Positions 33,007 to 42,423 of a stretch of 64,000 nucleotides of DNA are shown here, one piece after another. Location of the stretch: positions 51,338-115,337 of the forward strand of contig NZ_AONC01000045.1 in assembly GCF_000585215.1 (NCBI RefSeq), written 5' to 3'. Origin of the DNA: Imhoffiella purpurea. Its GTDB lineage: Bacteria; Pseudomonadota; Gammaproteobacteria; Chromatiales; Chromatiaceae. Position numbers and translations under genes: made by a program. The first letter of the stretch is position 1. Every line of letters starts with the position of its first letter. Below the pieces are notes generated by a model. The model did not search any database and was not told the DNA's origin. It saw only the letters and a list, made by a program, of their open reading frames with translations.

Positions 33007-33981
33007 TCAGGCAGTGCTTAGGAATTTCTGATTTGGGAGCGTTTCGAGCCCGTCTCCCTGGCGCGTTCCGCGACGGTACAGCTCCGCCTCGATCCCGTTC
33101 AGGACCGCCCATTTGGCGCTGCACCAGTCGGGGGCGAGCAGGATGTCCCTGGAGGCGGTCCCGGTGAGACGATGGAAGGTCACCGAGGGTGGCGTGCGCT
33201 CGATCAGGTCGGCGCAGATGCGGATGTATTCTTCCAGCGTCAGCGGCTGATACTGGCCGCGCTTCCAATCGATGGCCAGGCGGGTGTGCTTCACCACGTG
33301 CAGCGGATGGAGCTTGAGTCCCTCCACCCCGAGTTCCAGCACCCGGTCGAGCGTGTTCAGTGCCGCCTCGCGCCCCTCGCCCGGTAGCCCGATGATGAAG
33401 TGGGTGCATACCTGGATGCCGCGCCTGCGCGCGGCCGCCACGGCGGTGCGGTAGTCGGCGAAGCCGTGACCGCGGTTGACCCGGTCCAGGGTGGCGTCGT
33501 CGGCGGACTGTAGACCCAGTTCGAGCCAGACCTCCTTGCCCTTGGCGCGATAGCTGGCCAACAGGTCCAGCACCGCCTCGGGCACGCAGTCCGGACGGGT
33601 GCCGACCGAGAGTCCGACCACGTCCGGATGGGTCAGGGCGGCGTCGTAGCGCGACTTGAGCACCTCCACCTCGTCGTAGGTGTTGGTGTAGGTCTGGAAG
33701 TAGGCCATGAAGCGTCGCGCGCCCGTGCGCTTGGCGAGCACGCCGCGTCCGGCCTCGAGCTGCGGGTCGATCTGCGGCGAGCGTTCGGCGTTGGGGCCGA
33801 AGGAGACGTTGTTGCAGAAGGTGCAGCCGCCGCGACCCTTGGTACCGTCGCGGTTCGGGCAGGTGAAGCCGGCGTTGAGCGCGAGCTTGTGCACCCGCTG
33901 GCCGTAGCGTTTCAGCAGGTACTGTCCGAACGTATTGACGCGATCGCTGAGGATCCGGTGTTGAGCGGGAGGGGAGGGCAT
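33007..33981 (-). CDS. Radical SAM protein of the TIGR01212 (YhcC) family
   Basis: 324 residues. The radical SAM cluster site is TCPNRDGTKGRGGCTFCNN, with an extended spacing characteristic of the YhcC/TIGR01212 family, preceded by YGQRVHKLALNAGF and followed by DVVGLSVGTRPDCVPEAVLD and WLELGLQSADDATLDRVNRG. E. coli YhcC is of unknown function and is often near anaerobic or glutamate genes. Its position 20 bases upstream of ubiU suggests an anaerobic role or simple co-transcription; a direct role in quinone synthesis is speculative. Confidence 0.87.
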   Translation of the reverse strand: MPSPPAQHRILSDRVNTFGQYLLKRYGQRVHKLALNAGFTCPNRDGTKGRGGCTFCNNVSFGPNAERSPQIDPQLEAGRGVLAKRTGARRFMAYFQTYTNTYDEVEVLKSRYDAALTHPDVVGLSVGTRPDCVPEAVLDLLASYRAKGKEVWLELGLQSADDATLDRVNRGHGFADYRTAVAAARRRGIQVCTHFIIGLPGEGREAALNTLDRVLELGVEGLKLHPLHVVKHTRLAIDWKRGQYQPLTLEEYIRICADLIERTPPSVTFHRLTGTASRDILLAPDWCSAKWAVLNGIEAELYRRGTRQGDGLETLPNQKFLSTA

Positions 33982-34037
33982 CCGGGCAAAGCTAACTGGG
34001 CTGGCCGATGAAACGTTTGATCTGAATCAATTATAAC

Positions 34038-34598
34038 TCAATCCAGGTTTTGAAAGAGACGGTCCCAGGGGATCGCGACATCGAGGCTGTCCAGCGTCAG
34101 CGGCGTCTCGGGCGCGATATCCCGTAACTGCCAGATGTCATTGTCGATTCGGGTATAGCGCTCGACACTGCGCGCCTCCGGGTCGACGAGCACGAACTCC
34201 CGCAGCGAGGGAATCCGGCGATAGGCGGCGAATTTGTCGCCACGGTCGAAGGAGGCGGTCGAGGGCGAGAGCACCTCGATCACCACCGTCGGGGTCGACA
34301 TGAACTGCTCGGCGCGATGATCGGACGCATCGCAGGTGACCAGGATATCCGGGTAGAAATAGGCATCGTCCTCCAGTAGACGGAGCTTCATGTCGGCCGC
34401 ATAGACACGGCAGGGCGATCCCTCGAGCGCCGACATGAGATCTGCCACCAGATTCATGGTGATCGTGACATGTTTTCGAGACGCCCCGACCATGGCGAAG
34501 ATCTCGCCGCGGAAGTATTCCGATTTGGTGGGTTGCTCCTGCTCCCAGGCGAGATAGTCCTCTGCCGAGATCGGTAAATCCATCTGAGGTAGGCCCAT
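34038..34598 (-). CDS. Uma2-family putative restriction endonuclease (DUF820)
   Basis: 186 residues (an ATG five codons later, [17 protein letters not shown], is also possible). It has the Uma2 fold with PD-(D/E)XK residues: the [20 protein letters not shown] opening, [20 protein letters not shown] (catalytic Asp region), and [19 protein letters not shown] with the Glu and the conserved Lys, then [18 protein letters not shown]. Members are numerous in phototrophs and filamentous bacteria and have no settled function. It is alone and divergent from the large dehydrogenase gene; an 11-base direct repeat CTCGCAAGACG (34693-34703, 34711-34721) lies in the divergent region. Confidence 0.82.
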   Translation of the reverse strand: MGLPQMDLPISAEDYLAWEQEQPTKSEYFRGEIFAMVGASRKHVTITMNLVADLMSALEGSPCRVYAADMKLRLLEDDAYFYPDILVTCDASDHRAEQFMSTPTVVIEVLSPSTASFDRGDKFAAYRRIPSLREFVLVDPEARSVERYTRIDNDIWQLRDIAPETPLTLDSLDVAIPWDRLFQNLD

Positions 34599-34796
34599 GG
34601 ATGCTCGCTCCCGAATGTACTTGGCGCGCTCTGTGGATCCGAATGCCGTGGATCCGGATGCGTCGAGGCCAACATAGAAGCAAAGCCGCCGACTCGCAAG
34701 ACGATGCCCGCTCGCAAGACGGGGAAACGTCGGGGCCGACTTTGCAGTACCATTTTGTGCAGCGCAAGAAAAACACCCTCGAGCAGACGACGCCTT

Positions 34797-37700
34797 ATGT
34801 CAGACATCCAACCCCGTATCCGCGAAATTCCCTACAACTACACGTCCTTCTCCGATCGCGAGATCGTGATCCGGTTCCTCGGCGAGTCCATGTGGAATCT
34901 GATCGAGGAGCTGCGCGGCAGTCGCCGCACCGGACGGTCGGCGCGGATGCTGTTCGAGGTGCTGGGCGACATGTGGGTGGTCACCCGCAACCCTTATCTG
35001 CAGGACGACCTGCTCGATAATCTGGATCGGCGCCGCCTGCTGCTGCAGGCGCTCCAGCATCGGCTCGACAGGTTCGAGCAGCGGCTGAACGACAACCGGC
35101 GCGCGGCCGAGCTGCTGGCGGCGGCGCGTGCCTCCGTGCAGCGTTTCGGCGACTGGTTCGAGACCGAGCGCACCCAGCGCGAGCGTCTGCGCAAGGCGCT
35201 CGCCGGCATCACCCGCTCGGACAATCTGGACTTCGGCGGTCTGGCGCGGGTCTCGCACGCGACCGATGCCACCGACTGGCGTGTGGAGCTGCCTTTCGTC
35301 GTCATCTCCCCCGATACCGAGGAGGAGGTCGCGCCCATCGTGCGCGCCTGCATCGACTGTGGGTTGACCCTCATTCCGCGCGGCGGCGGCACCGGCTATA
35401 CGGGCTCGGCGGTTCCGCTCAATCCCATGACGGCGGTCGTCAACACCGAGAAGCTCGAATCGCTCTCGGGGGTCGAGCGGGTGTCGCTGCCCGGGGTCGA
35501 GGGTCCGGTGCCGACGGCACGCTGCGGAGCCGGCGTGGTCACCCGGCGCGTCTCGGATCTGGCCGATGCCAACGGGCTGGCCTTCGCCGTGGATCCGACC
35601 TCGCAGGACGCCTCCTGCATCGGCGGCAACATCGCCATGAACGCCGGCGGCAAGAAGGCGGTGCTCTGGGGCACGGCGCTCGACAACCTGGCCTCCTGGC
35701 GCATGGTGACGCCGGACGCGGACTGGCTGGAGGTCGAGCGGCTCGATCACAACCTGGGCAAGATCCACGACCAGGAACGGGTGCGCTTCCGCGTCTCGCG
35801 CTATGCGCCGGACGGCAAGACCCCGCGCGGGGAGCCCGAGATCCTGGAGATGCCCGGCCAGTCCTTCCGCAAGGTCGGGCTCGGCAAGGACGTGACCGAC
35901 AAGTTCCTCTCGGGTCTGCCGGGCGTCCAGAAGGAGGGCTGCGACGGCATCATCACCTCGGCGCGCTTCGTGCTGCACCGCATGCCGGATCATGTGCGCA
36001 CGGTCTGTCTCGAGTTCTTCGGGACCGATCTGGACCTGGCGGTGCCGGCCATCGTCGAGATCAAGGATTACATCGAGTCCCGGCCCGCCGTGAAGATGGC
36101 CGGTCTGGAGCATCTGGACGAGCGCTATGTGCGCGCCGTGGACTATTCCACCAAGGCCGCGCGGCAGGAACTGCCCAAGATGGTCCTGGTCGCCGACCTG
36201 GTCAGCGACGACGAGACCGCTCTGGTCGAGGTCGCCGAGCAGGTGGTGCGGCTGGCCCAGGGGCGCGAGGGCGAGGGCTTCATCGCCGTGAGCCCGGAGG
36301 CGCGCAAGCGCTTCTGGCTCGACCGGGCGCGCACCGCGGCCATCTCGCGCCATACCAACGCCTTCAAGATCAACGAGGACGTGGTCATCCCGCTCGACCG
36401 GCTGTCCGACTACAGCCGCGGTATCGAGCGCATCAACATCGAGCTCTCGATCCGCAACAAGGACGCCATCATGGCGGCGGTGCTCGAGTATCTCGCCTCG
36501 GACATGCCGGAGGCGCGGCTCGCGGGCGAGTACGAGGACACGGAGGAAGGGCTTGCCATCCTCCAGGCCAAGCGCGATGCGGCCCGCGACTCCATCGGCC
36601 GTGTACGCACCAGATGGCAGTCGATCCTGGATCGTCTCGACCGACCCGCCGCCGAGAACCTGGATCTGCTCGAGGACGCCGAGAAGGCTCTGATCCGCGA
36701 GGGCGACACCCTGGCCTCCATGATGCTGCGCCGCGACCTGCGTCAGGCGCTCAAGGAGGAGGTCGCCGACCGGCTCGACGAGATCTTCCTGGGCCAGGAA
36801 TTCACCCGGGTGCGCGAGCATCTGCGCAAGATCCACAAGCGGGTCAAGGATTCGCGTCTCTTCGTCGCGCTGCACATGCATGCGGGTGACGGCAACGTCC
36901 ACACCAACATCCCGGTCCACTCGTCCGACTATGCCATGCTGCACGAGGCCGACCGGGTCGTCGCCCGCATCATGGAGCTGGCGACCGGGCTCGGCGGCGT
37001 CATCTCGGGCGAGCACGGGATCGGGATCACCAAGTTCCAGTACCTGGAGCGCGAGAAGCTCGACGCCTTCGTCGCCTACAAGGAGAAGGTCGATCCCGAG
37101 GCGATCTTCAACCGCGGCAAGCTGATGCCGGGGTCGGGGCTCGACGGGGCCTATACGCCCTCGCTGCGTCTGGTCGAGCAGGAGGCCATCATCCTTGAGG
37201 AGACCGAGCTCGGCGCCCTCAACGACGACGTCAAGCACTGTCTGCGCTGCGGCAAGTGCAAGCCCAAGTGCATGACCCATGTTCCGCGCGCCAATCTGCT
37301 CTATTCGCCGCGCAACAAGATCCTGGGCACCGGGCTCATCGTCGAGGCCTTCCTCTACGAGGAGCAGACCCGGCGCGGTCTGTCGCTCAAGCACGTCGCG
37401 GCCATGAACGACGTCGCCGACCATTGCACCATCTGTCACAAGTGTCTGGCCCCATGTCCGGTCGACATCGATTTCGGCGAGGTGACCACGCGGCTGAGAC
37501 GCATCCTGGTCGACCGCGGACAGAAGCGCTTCAGTCCGGGGGCCTGGGCGGCGATGCAGTTCCTCAACGTCACGGATCCCCGCGCGGTACGCTGGATGCG
37601 CAAGGGGCTCGCCGAATGGGGCTTCTCGGCGCTCGATCTGGCCTATCGCGGGGCCAAGCAGCTGCGTCTGACCAAGCGCACCCAGCGGCCGGGTAGCAGC

Positions 37701-38645
37701 ACCGGGCGGCCGCCGGCGACCAAGCTGGCGCTGGAGATGGTCAGCCGTCCGGTCCGGGTGGATCTGCCGCGCAAGACCTTCCGCCAGATCCTGGATCTGG
37801 AGGACAAGACCCAGGTCGCCATCCTGGGCGATCCCCATCATGCCGAGGAGGGCGAGGCGGTCTTCTATTTCCCCGGGTGCGGTTCGGAGCGGCTTTATTC
37901 CGACATCGGGCTGGCGACGCTCGCCATGCTCTGGAATCAGGGGGCGCAGACGGTCCTGCCGCCCGGCTACCTTTGCTGCGGCTATCCGCAAACCGCGGCC
38001 GGGATGGAGGCGCAGGGACGCCGGATCACCATGGAGAACCGGGTGCTCTTCCACCGTGTCGCCAATACGCTCAACTATCTGGACATCCGCACCGTCCTGG
38101 TCTCCTGCGGCACCTGCATGGATCAGCTGCTCAAGTACGAGTTCGAGCGCATCTTCCCCGGCTGCCGGCTGCTCGATATCCACGAGTGGCTGATGGAGAA
38201 GGGCGTCGCGCTCGGCGGCGTGTCAGGCGTCCAGTATCTCTACCATGATCCCTGTCATACCCCGATGAAGACCTATGCGCCGACCAAGGTGGCGACCAGT
38301 CTCATCGGTCAGCCGGTCGCATTGTCCGATCGCTGCTGCGGCGAGGCGGGGACGCTGGGCGCCTCGCGGCCGGACATCGCCAACCAGGTCCGCTTCCGCA
38401 AGCAGGAGGAGCTGACGAAGGGGATCCGTGCCCTCACGGGGCAGGATCGGGCGATGGCCGGCGAAGTCAAGCTCCTGACCGCCTGTCCGGCCTGTCAGCA
38501 GGGATTGAGCAAGTATCGGGACGATACGGGGCTGGAGACCGACTACATCGTGGTCGAGTTGGCCAACCGCATGCTCGGTGAGGGCTGGCGTCAGCGCTTC
38601 CTCGACGATGTGGCGGCGAGGGGCATCGAACGGGTGCTGCTCTAG
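34797..38645 (+). CDS. Giant flavin/Fe-S dehydrogenase (DUF3683 + FAD + 4Fe-4S + CCG fusion)
   Basis: 1282 residues from the ATG at 34797. Order: an N-terminal DUF3683-like region ([20 protein letters not shown]), a vanillyl-alcohol-oxidase type FAD domain near 195-330 ([36 protein letters not shown]), a FAD-oxidase C-terminal domain ending in [19 protein letters not shown] and [13 protein letters not shown], two 4Fe-4S motifs near 815 and 880 ([12 protein letters not shown] and [12 protein letters not shown]), and two CCG domains near 1025-1065 and 1110-1185 ([36 protein letters not shown]). This corresponds to GlcD/Dld plus GlcE/F-like parts in one chain; likely a D-2-hydroxyacid (D-lactate or glycolate) dehydrogenase feeding quinones. 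It ends in a palindromic repeat. Confidence 0.85.
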   Translation: MSDIQPRIREIPYNYTSFSDREIVIRFLGESMWNLIEELRGSRRTGRSARMLFEVLGDMWVVTRNPYLQDDLLDNLDRRRLLLQALQHRLDRFEQRLNDNRRAAELLAAARASVQRFGDWFETERTQRERLRKALAGITRSDNLDFGGLARVSHATDATDWRVELPFVVISPDTEEEVAPIVRACIDCGLTLIPRGGGTGYTGSAVPLNPMTAVVNTEKLESLSGVERVSLPGVEGPVPTARCGAGVVTRRVSDLADANGLAFAVDPTSQDASCIGGNIAMNAGGKKAVLWGTALDNLASWRMVTPDADWLEVERLDHNLGKIHDQERVRFRVSRYAPDGKTPRGEPEILEMPGQSFRKVGLGKDVTDKFLSGLPGVQKEGCDGIITSARFVLHRMPDHVRTVCLEFFGTDLDLAVPAIVEIKDYIESRPAVKMAGLEHLDERYVRAVDYSTKAARQELPKMVLVADLVSDDETALVEVAEQVVRLAQGREGEGFIAVSPEARKRFWLDRARTAAISRHTNAFKINEDVVIPLDRLSDYSRGIERINIELSIRNKDAIMAAVLEYLASDMPEARLAGEYEDTEEGLAILQAKRDAARDSIGRVRTRWQSILDRLDRPAAENLDLLEDAEKALIREGDTLASMMLRRDLRQALKEEVADRLDEIFLGQEFTRVREHLRKIHKRVKDSRLFVALHMHAGDGNVHTNIPVHSSDYAMLHEADRVVARIMELATGLGGVISGEHGIGITKFQYLEREKLDAFVAYKEKVDPEAIFNRGKLMPGSGLDGAYTPSLRLVEQEAIILEETELGALNDDVKHCLRCGKCKPKCMTHVPRANLLYSPRNKILGTGLIVEAFLYEEQTRRGLSLKHVAAMNDVADHCTICHKCLAPCPVDIDFGEVTTRLRRILVDRGQKRFSPGAWAAMQFLNVTDPRAVRWMRKGLAEWGFSALDLAYRGAKQLRLTKRTQRPGSSTGRPPATKLALEMVSRPVRVDLPRKTFRQILDLEDKTQVAILGDPHHAEEGEAVFYFPGCGSERLYSDIGLATLAMLWNQGAQTVLPPGYLCCGYPQTAAGMEAQGRRITMENRVLFHRVANTLNYLDIRTVLVSCGTCMDQLLKYEFERIFPGCRLLDIHEWLMEKGVALGGVSGVQYLYHDPCHTPMKTYAPTKVATSLIGQPVALSDRCCGEAGTLGASRPDIANQVRFRKQEELTKGIRALTGQDRAMAGEVKLLTACPACQQGLSKYRDDTGLETDYIVVELANRMLGEGWRQRFLDDVAARGIERVLL

Positions 38646-38698
38646 GAGCCTGTCCGACTTCGGTTCCTGATGGACCTACAAGTCCGACAGCCTCCTAG
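38642..38698. repeat. Near-perfect palindromic repeat between convergent genes (REP/MITE-like)
   Basis: Arm 38642-38660 (begins CTAGGAGCCTGTCC) is the reverse complement of arm 38680-38698 with two mismatches, loop about 19 bases. The left arm, extended leftward into the gene, is repeated at 27721-27748. The stop codons of both convergent genes, TAG at 38643-38645 and TAG read from 38697-38695 on the other strand, lie within the arms, as if the element inserted at gene ends or serves as a two-way terminator. Confidence 0.6.
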
Positions 38699-39105
38699 TG
38701 GGCGGACGCCCTGATCGCTTCTTCCCGGGTGAAGAATGCGCCGTCGCGAACGAAGCCGGAGACGATCTCGGCACAGGCGGCGACGACGCGACCATCCGAG
38801 TCCCGGGTTCCGATCCAAGACTGCGGCAGTCCGTCGAGGACATGGACCGGGGCGGGCGTGCCATCACTGAAACGCGACAGGACATGTTCTCCCGTCTTGC
38901 TGTTGAGATAGCCGGGACGGAAGCCGGACGCGCGATTGTTCTGACTGATGCCACGCGTCTTGGCGTAGAGGCGGTTCTCGTCGCGCAACGACATCTGGGT
39001 CAGAACGCCCCGCATTCTGCGTGCGCGTTCTCGGTCGCGCGGCGAGTCCTGGCTGACCGGAACGGTTTGAAGTTGCTCGTTGTACATGTCTCTTCGGTTG
39101 TACAT
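38695..39105 (-). CDS. Conserved hypothetical protein
   Basis: 136 residues, no membrane helix or signal. Notable segments are LRDENRLYAKTRGISQNNRA, SGFRPGYLNSKTGEHVLSRF and DGTPAPVHVLDGLPQSWIGT. The last resembles uncharacterised proteins I have seen in Chromatiaceae and other gammaproteobacteria, without a named domain. AAGGAG is eight bases before the ATG. The stop lies in the palindromic repeat shared with the dehydrogenase gene. No function is proposed. Confidence 0.65.
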   Translation of the reverse strand: MYNRRDMYNEQLQTVPVSQDSPRDRERARRMRGVLTQMSLRDENRLYAKTRGISQNNRASGFRPGYLNSKTGEHVLSRFSDGTPAPVHVLDGLPQSWIGTRDSDGRVVAACAEIVSGFVRDGAFFTREEAIRASAH

Positions 39106-39216
39106 GACATCGCTCCTTAGCTCGGAGATCGGCTGCTGGGTGTCTCGATGAAATCAGATGCATGATCTGCGCCAAATTCGCCTCATTGCGATCGCCCGAT
39201 CGGCGATCCGTCTTGA

Positions 39217-39681
39217 TCAGGTTATCGGCAGATGCGTCCTTTCCAATACCCTTCTCAGGACGAAGCTGGAATGTACCCCCGAAACACCTTCGATGCGTGT
39301 GATCTTGTTCAATAAAAGTGCTTGATAGGCGTCCATGTCCTCGACGACGACCTTGAGTTGGTAATCCGCGTCACGTCCCGTGATGAGCAGACATTCCAAA
39401 ACCTCCGGCATCTCGCCCACGACCGCCTCGAAGCGCTCGAAGCGCTCGGGTGTGTGCTTGTCCATCGAGATGCTGATGATGACCATGAGATTGAGTCCGA
39501 TCCGCTGGGCGTCAAGCCAGGCCCGATAGCCGAGAATGATTCCCGACTCCTCCAGTGCCCTGACGCGGCGCAGACAGGGCGAGGGCGAGAGACCGATCCG
39601 CTCGGCCAGTTCCTGATTGCTGATGCGTCCATCCCGCTGCAGTTCCTCCAGGATACGCCGATCGTAGCGGTCCAGTTTCAT
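39217..39681 (-). CDS. Lrp/AsnC-family regulator
   Basis: 154 residues from the ATG at 39681 (GAGGAG about nine bases upstream). The N-terminal HTH is DRYDRRILEELQRDGRISNQ and LAERIGLSPSPCLRRVRALE, and the C-terminal RAM domain reads GLNLMVIISISMDKHTPERF, MPEVLECLLITGRDADYQLK. It is divergent from leuA, separated by a region holding a very large palindrome, so it most likely controls the leucine-pathway gene in response to leucine or another amino acid, as Lrp proteins do. Confidence 0.88.
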   Translation of the reverse strand: MKLDRYDRRILEELQRDGRISNQELAERIGLSPSPCLRRVRALEESGIILGYRAWLDAQRIGLNLMVIISISMDKHTPERFERFEAVVGEMPEVLECLLITGRDADYQLKVVVEDMDAYQALLLNKITRIEGVSGVHSSFVLRRVLERTHLPIT

Positions 39682-39775
39682 CCCCTTCGGGCTCCTCTCT
39701 GATGACGCTGAATCCCGGTTCGCAGCCAATCCCGAAGGATTTCCGATGCCGGGTTGTGCGCTTTGGAAAATAATT

Positions 39776-39829
39776 GGCAGATCATTGCGCAAAATATGGT
39801 TTATGGAACCATATTAGCAATCATCTGCC
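39776..39829. promoter_or_regulatory. Large interrupted palindrome between lrp-type gene and leuA
   Basis: The core AATATGGTT-TATGG-AACCATATT (39793-39815) is perfect, and the symmetry extends outwards with GGCAGAT-x-ATTGC on the left (from 39776) mirrored by GCAAT-x-ATCTGCC on the right (to 39829), with only one mismatch in the outer arms. The whole is AT-rich in a GC-rich genome and lies 95 bases before the regulator start and about 180 before leuA. It is either an Lrp operator of two stacked half-sites or an RNA hairpin in the leuA leader. Confidence 0.6.
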
Positions 39830-40010
39830 GTTCGGCTTCGCGTATTCTTTCAACCGTCGACTTACCGGTCGGCACCGCAGGCCAGGCGTTCACAAGGCGC
39901 AGGCCGACGAGGCTCCGCATCCCAACCCGGATCGGAGCGGCCCGAGCCCTACCCGGGAGAGGCCGAAATGAGTCTTACGCACCTACAGCCGATGATCAGG
40001 GAGAACCCCC

Positions 40011-41678
40011 ATGAGCACCTTCGACCACCGCAGATACCGCCCTGGCCCGGTGGTGGACATGCCCAGCCGCCAATGGCCGAATAGAACCGTCCAAAATGCA
40101 CCGATTTGGGTCAGTGTCGACCTTCGCGACGGCAATCAGGCGCTGATGGAGCCCATGGGCGTGACGCAGAAGCGCCGTCTCTGGAGTCTCCTGGTGGGAA
40201 TGGGATTCAAGGAGATCGAGGTCGGCTTCCCGGCCGCGAGTCAGCCGGACTTCGATTTCGTGCGCTGGCTGATCGAGGAGCGCCAGATTCCCGATGACGT
40301 GACCATCCAGGTCCTGGTGCAGGCGCGCGAGGATCTGATCCGCAAGACCTTCGAGTCCTTGCAGGGCGTGTCGCGGGCGATCGTCCATGTCTACAACTCG
40401 ACCTCGCCGGTGCAGCGCGAACGGGTGTTCGGACTGGACCGGGATGGCATCAAGGCAATCGCGCGCCAGGGAGCCGAGTGGGTGCTGGCGGAATCGCGCC
40501 GCCATCCGGAGACGCACTGGATCTTCCAGTATTCGCCGGAGAGCTTCACGGCGACGGAGCTGGACTATGCCGTCGAGGTCTGCGAAGCGGTGATGGACGT
40601 CTGGGAACCGACGCCCGAGCGACCCTGCATCATCAATCTGCCGGCGACGGTGGAGGTGGCGAGCCCGAACGTCTTCGCCGATCAGGTGGAATATTTCGCC
40701 ACCCGCATCGGCCGGCGCGAGGCGGTCGTCCTCTCTGTCCATACCCACAACGACCGTGGCGGCGCGGTTGCCGCGGCCGAGATGGCCCTGCTGGCGGGCG
40801 CCGATCGGGTCGAGGGCACGCTGCTCGGCAACGGCGAACGCACGGGCAATACCGATCTGGTGACCATGGCCATGAATCTCTACAGCCAGGGGGTGGATCC
40901 GCGGCTGGATCTGAGCGATCCGGACGAGATCGTGCGGATCTGCACCGAGTGCACCCGACTGCCCGTGCATCCGCGCCATCCCTGGGTCGGGGAACTGGTC
41001 TACACCGCCTTCTCGGGCAGCCACCAGGACGCGATCCGCAAATGCCTGGCGCGTCAGGAGCGTGAGGAACCCTGGGACGTGGCCTATCTGCCGATCGATC
41101 CGCACGACATCGGCCGCAGCTACGAGGCCGTGATCCGGGTCAACAGCCAGTCTGGCAAGGGTGGTGTGGCCTTCGTGCTGGAGCGGGATCATGGTCTGGT
41201 GCTGCCGCGCTGGATGCAGGTCGAAATGGCCAGACTGGTCCAAAAAGAGACGGAGGCGCGCGGCGGCGAGCTGGACTCGGCCGAGATTGTCGCCCTGTTC
41301 CGGCGTCAGTTCATGACGGATCGTGCCCCTTACCGTTTGCTGGGATATCGTCTGGACCGCAACGGGCACGACCGGATCGAGGTCCGAATCGGTTCGCCCG
41401 CGGGAGAGCGGATCCTGCATGGCGAAGGGCAGGGGGCGATCGCGGCCTATGTGGATGCCTGGAGCCGCTGGTCGGGCTGTTCGCTGAAGGTCGTCGACTA
41501 CCAGGAGCACGCGATGGGTGCCGGCACGGATGCCGAGGCCGCGGCCTATGCCCAGGTGGATCTGGATGGGATCCGAGTGGCCGGCGCGGCCATCGATCGG
41601 GATACGGTCGCCGCCTCTCTGCGGGCGGTCCTGGCGGCGGTCAATCGACACCAGGCTGAATGGATGGAGGCTGCCTGA
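40011..41678 (+). CDS. leuA: 2-isopropylmalate synthase (LeuA type 2)
   Basis: 555 residues, the long type-2 form. Catalytic signature WVSVDLRDGNQALMEPMGVT (DLRDGNQ with the metal Asp), the IVHVYNSTSPVQRERVF segment, VVLSVHTHNDRGGAVAAAEM and LLGNGERTGNTDLV, and the C-terminal regulatory LeuA dimerisation domain (YRLLGYRLDRNGHDRIEVRI). It condenses acetyl-CoA with 3-methyl-2-oxobutanoate, the first step of leucine synthesis, in the cytoplasm. GGGAG precedes the ATG by eight bases. An Lrp-family regulator is divergent and a hairpin (41701-41730) follows the stop. Confidence 0.92.
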   Translation: MSTFDHRRYRPGPVVDMPSRQWPNRTVQNAPIWVSVDLRDGNQALMEPMGVTQKRRLWSLLVGMGFKEIEVGFPAASQPDFDFVRWLIEERQIPDDVTIQVLVQAREDLIRKTFESLQGVSRAIVHVYNSTSPVQRERVFGLDRDGIKAIARQGAEWVLAESRRHPETHWIFQYSPESFTATELDYAVEVCEAVMDVWEPTPERPCIINLPATVEVASPNVFADQVEYFATRIGRREAVVLSVHTHNDRGGAVAAAEMALLAGADRVEGTLLGNGERTGNTDLVTMAMNLYSQGVDPRLDLSDPDEIVRICTECTRLPVHPRHPWVGELVYTAFSGSHQDAIRKCLARQEREEPWDVAYLPIDPHDIGRSYEAVIRVNSQSGKGGVAFVLERDHGLVLPRWMQVEMARLVQKETEARGGELDSAEIVALFRRQFMTDRAPYRLLGYRLDRNGHDRIEVRIGSPAGERILHGEGQGAIAAYVDAWSRWSGCSLKVVDYQEHAMGAGTDAEAAAYAQVDLDGIRVAGAAIDRDTVAASLRAVLAAVNRHQAEWMEAA

Positions 41679-41700
41679 TAAGGACGAGCTTGTGAGGAAT

Positions 41701-41730
41701 GGCCCCCTGTGGCATCCGCCGCAGGGGGCC
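41701..41730 (+). terminator. Terminator-like hairpin after leuA
   Basis: GGCCCCCTG (41701-41709) pairs with CAGGGGGCC (41722-41730) across a 12-base loop. It follows the leuA stop by 22 bases and precedes the stop of the convergent STAS gene by 6, so it can serve both. No T-run follows. Confidence 0.55.
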
Positions 41731-41735
41731 TGCAA

Positions 41736-42098
41736 CTAGGCCGACATCAGTTCCTGGTCGTCGTTGCAGCTCACCAGTTGCGATGGCGAGTCCTTGGGGA
41801 CTACGCTGAGGGCATTGCTGAGCACATGGGGAACCCGGCTCAGGATATCCGGGTGATCGCTCAGAACGACGACGGTCGCCCCCATATGCTGCAGTCGCTC
41901 GTTCAGCATCCACAGCAGGGCGATGCCGGAATCGAAGACCCGATCGAGACGGGTGAGATCCAGGATACAGGTACGCAGGTTGGCAGGGATGGCGGCGGAA
42001 AGCTGACAGACGTCTTCAGAGATCGTCAGGTCGAGATCGCCATGGAACGACAGATCCAATCTGTCTTCGCTGGGTATGAACGAGGAAATTAACGGCAT
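41736..42098 (-). CDS. STAS-domain anti-anti-sigma-type protein
   Basis: 120 residues from the ATG at 42098, with AGGAGG nine bases upstream. One STAS domain: LDLSFHGDLDLTISEDVCQL, then LRTCILDLTRLDRVFDSGIA where the Ser of DSG is the usual phosphorylation site, then LLWMLNERLQHMGATVVVLS. Proteins of this kind act in partner-switching signalling with a serine kinase/anti-sigma factor or with two-component receiver-phosphatase proteins. Neither is adjacent, and the following HD-GYP gene starts on the same strand well upstream, so partners are unknown. Confidence 0.82.
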   Translation of the reverse strand: MPLISSFIPSEDRLDLSFHGDLDLTISEDVCQLSAAIPANLRTCILDLTRLDRVFDSGIALLWMLNERLQHMGATVVVLSDHPDILSRVPHVLSNALSVVPKDSPSQLVSCNDDQELMSA

Positions 42099-42423
42099 GG
42101 ACCCATCCTCCTGTGGTGCGCCGCAAGCCGACATCTTCGGCTGTCACGACGAAACCGGTCCCATAATGCTGGACCGCTGACACATTCCGGAAACCGGCTG
42201 TGCGCTCATTATGGCCCTATTGATCTATATTTGCCCAGACCTTTTTGTGTTTTTGTGATCTGCGTCTCGGCTAGATCGGAGGGTTAGGTATCTCAAGCCC
42301 ATATTATACAAGGGAATACACTTTATCGATAATCCGTGCAATTACTCAATGAGTGTCCTTGTCAATGGGAATGCAGGTCGTTTCGTATTCGAACTGTCGA
42401 TGCAAGTCTGCTCCTATTGGACA
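42099..42423. other. AT-rich intergenic region upstream of the STAS gene
   Basis: No reading frame with family features is present. The 160 bases from 42215 onward are AT-rich (TTTTTGTGTTTTTGTGATC, TTATACAAGGGAATACACTTT). It is probably the promoter region of the STAS gene plus the 3' region of the HD-GYP gene. Confidence 0.4.

Noticed and set aside
34693..34721. Direct repeat CTCGCAAGACG twice, 18 bases apart
   Set aside because: Only two copies; too little to argue for an operator or array.
34800..38183. A very long open antisense frame opposite the flavin/Fe-S dehydrogenase
   Set aside because: It mirrors the codon pattern of a strongly biased GC-rich gene; the translation is low in hydrophobic order, rich in Gly/Asp/His/Arg and has no domain motif, whereas the plus strand carries clear FAD and Fe-S signatures.
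39754..40014. Possible leader peptide or small gene ahead of leuA
   Set aside because: The frame has no run of leucine codons, lies across the palindrome, and overlaps the leuA start without a ribosome site.
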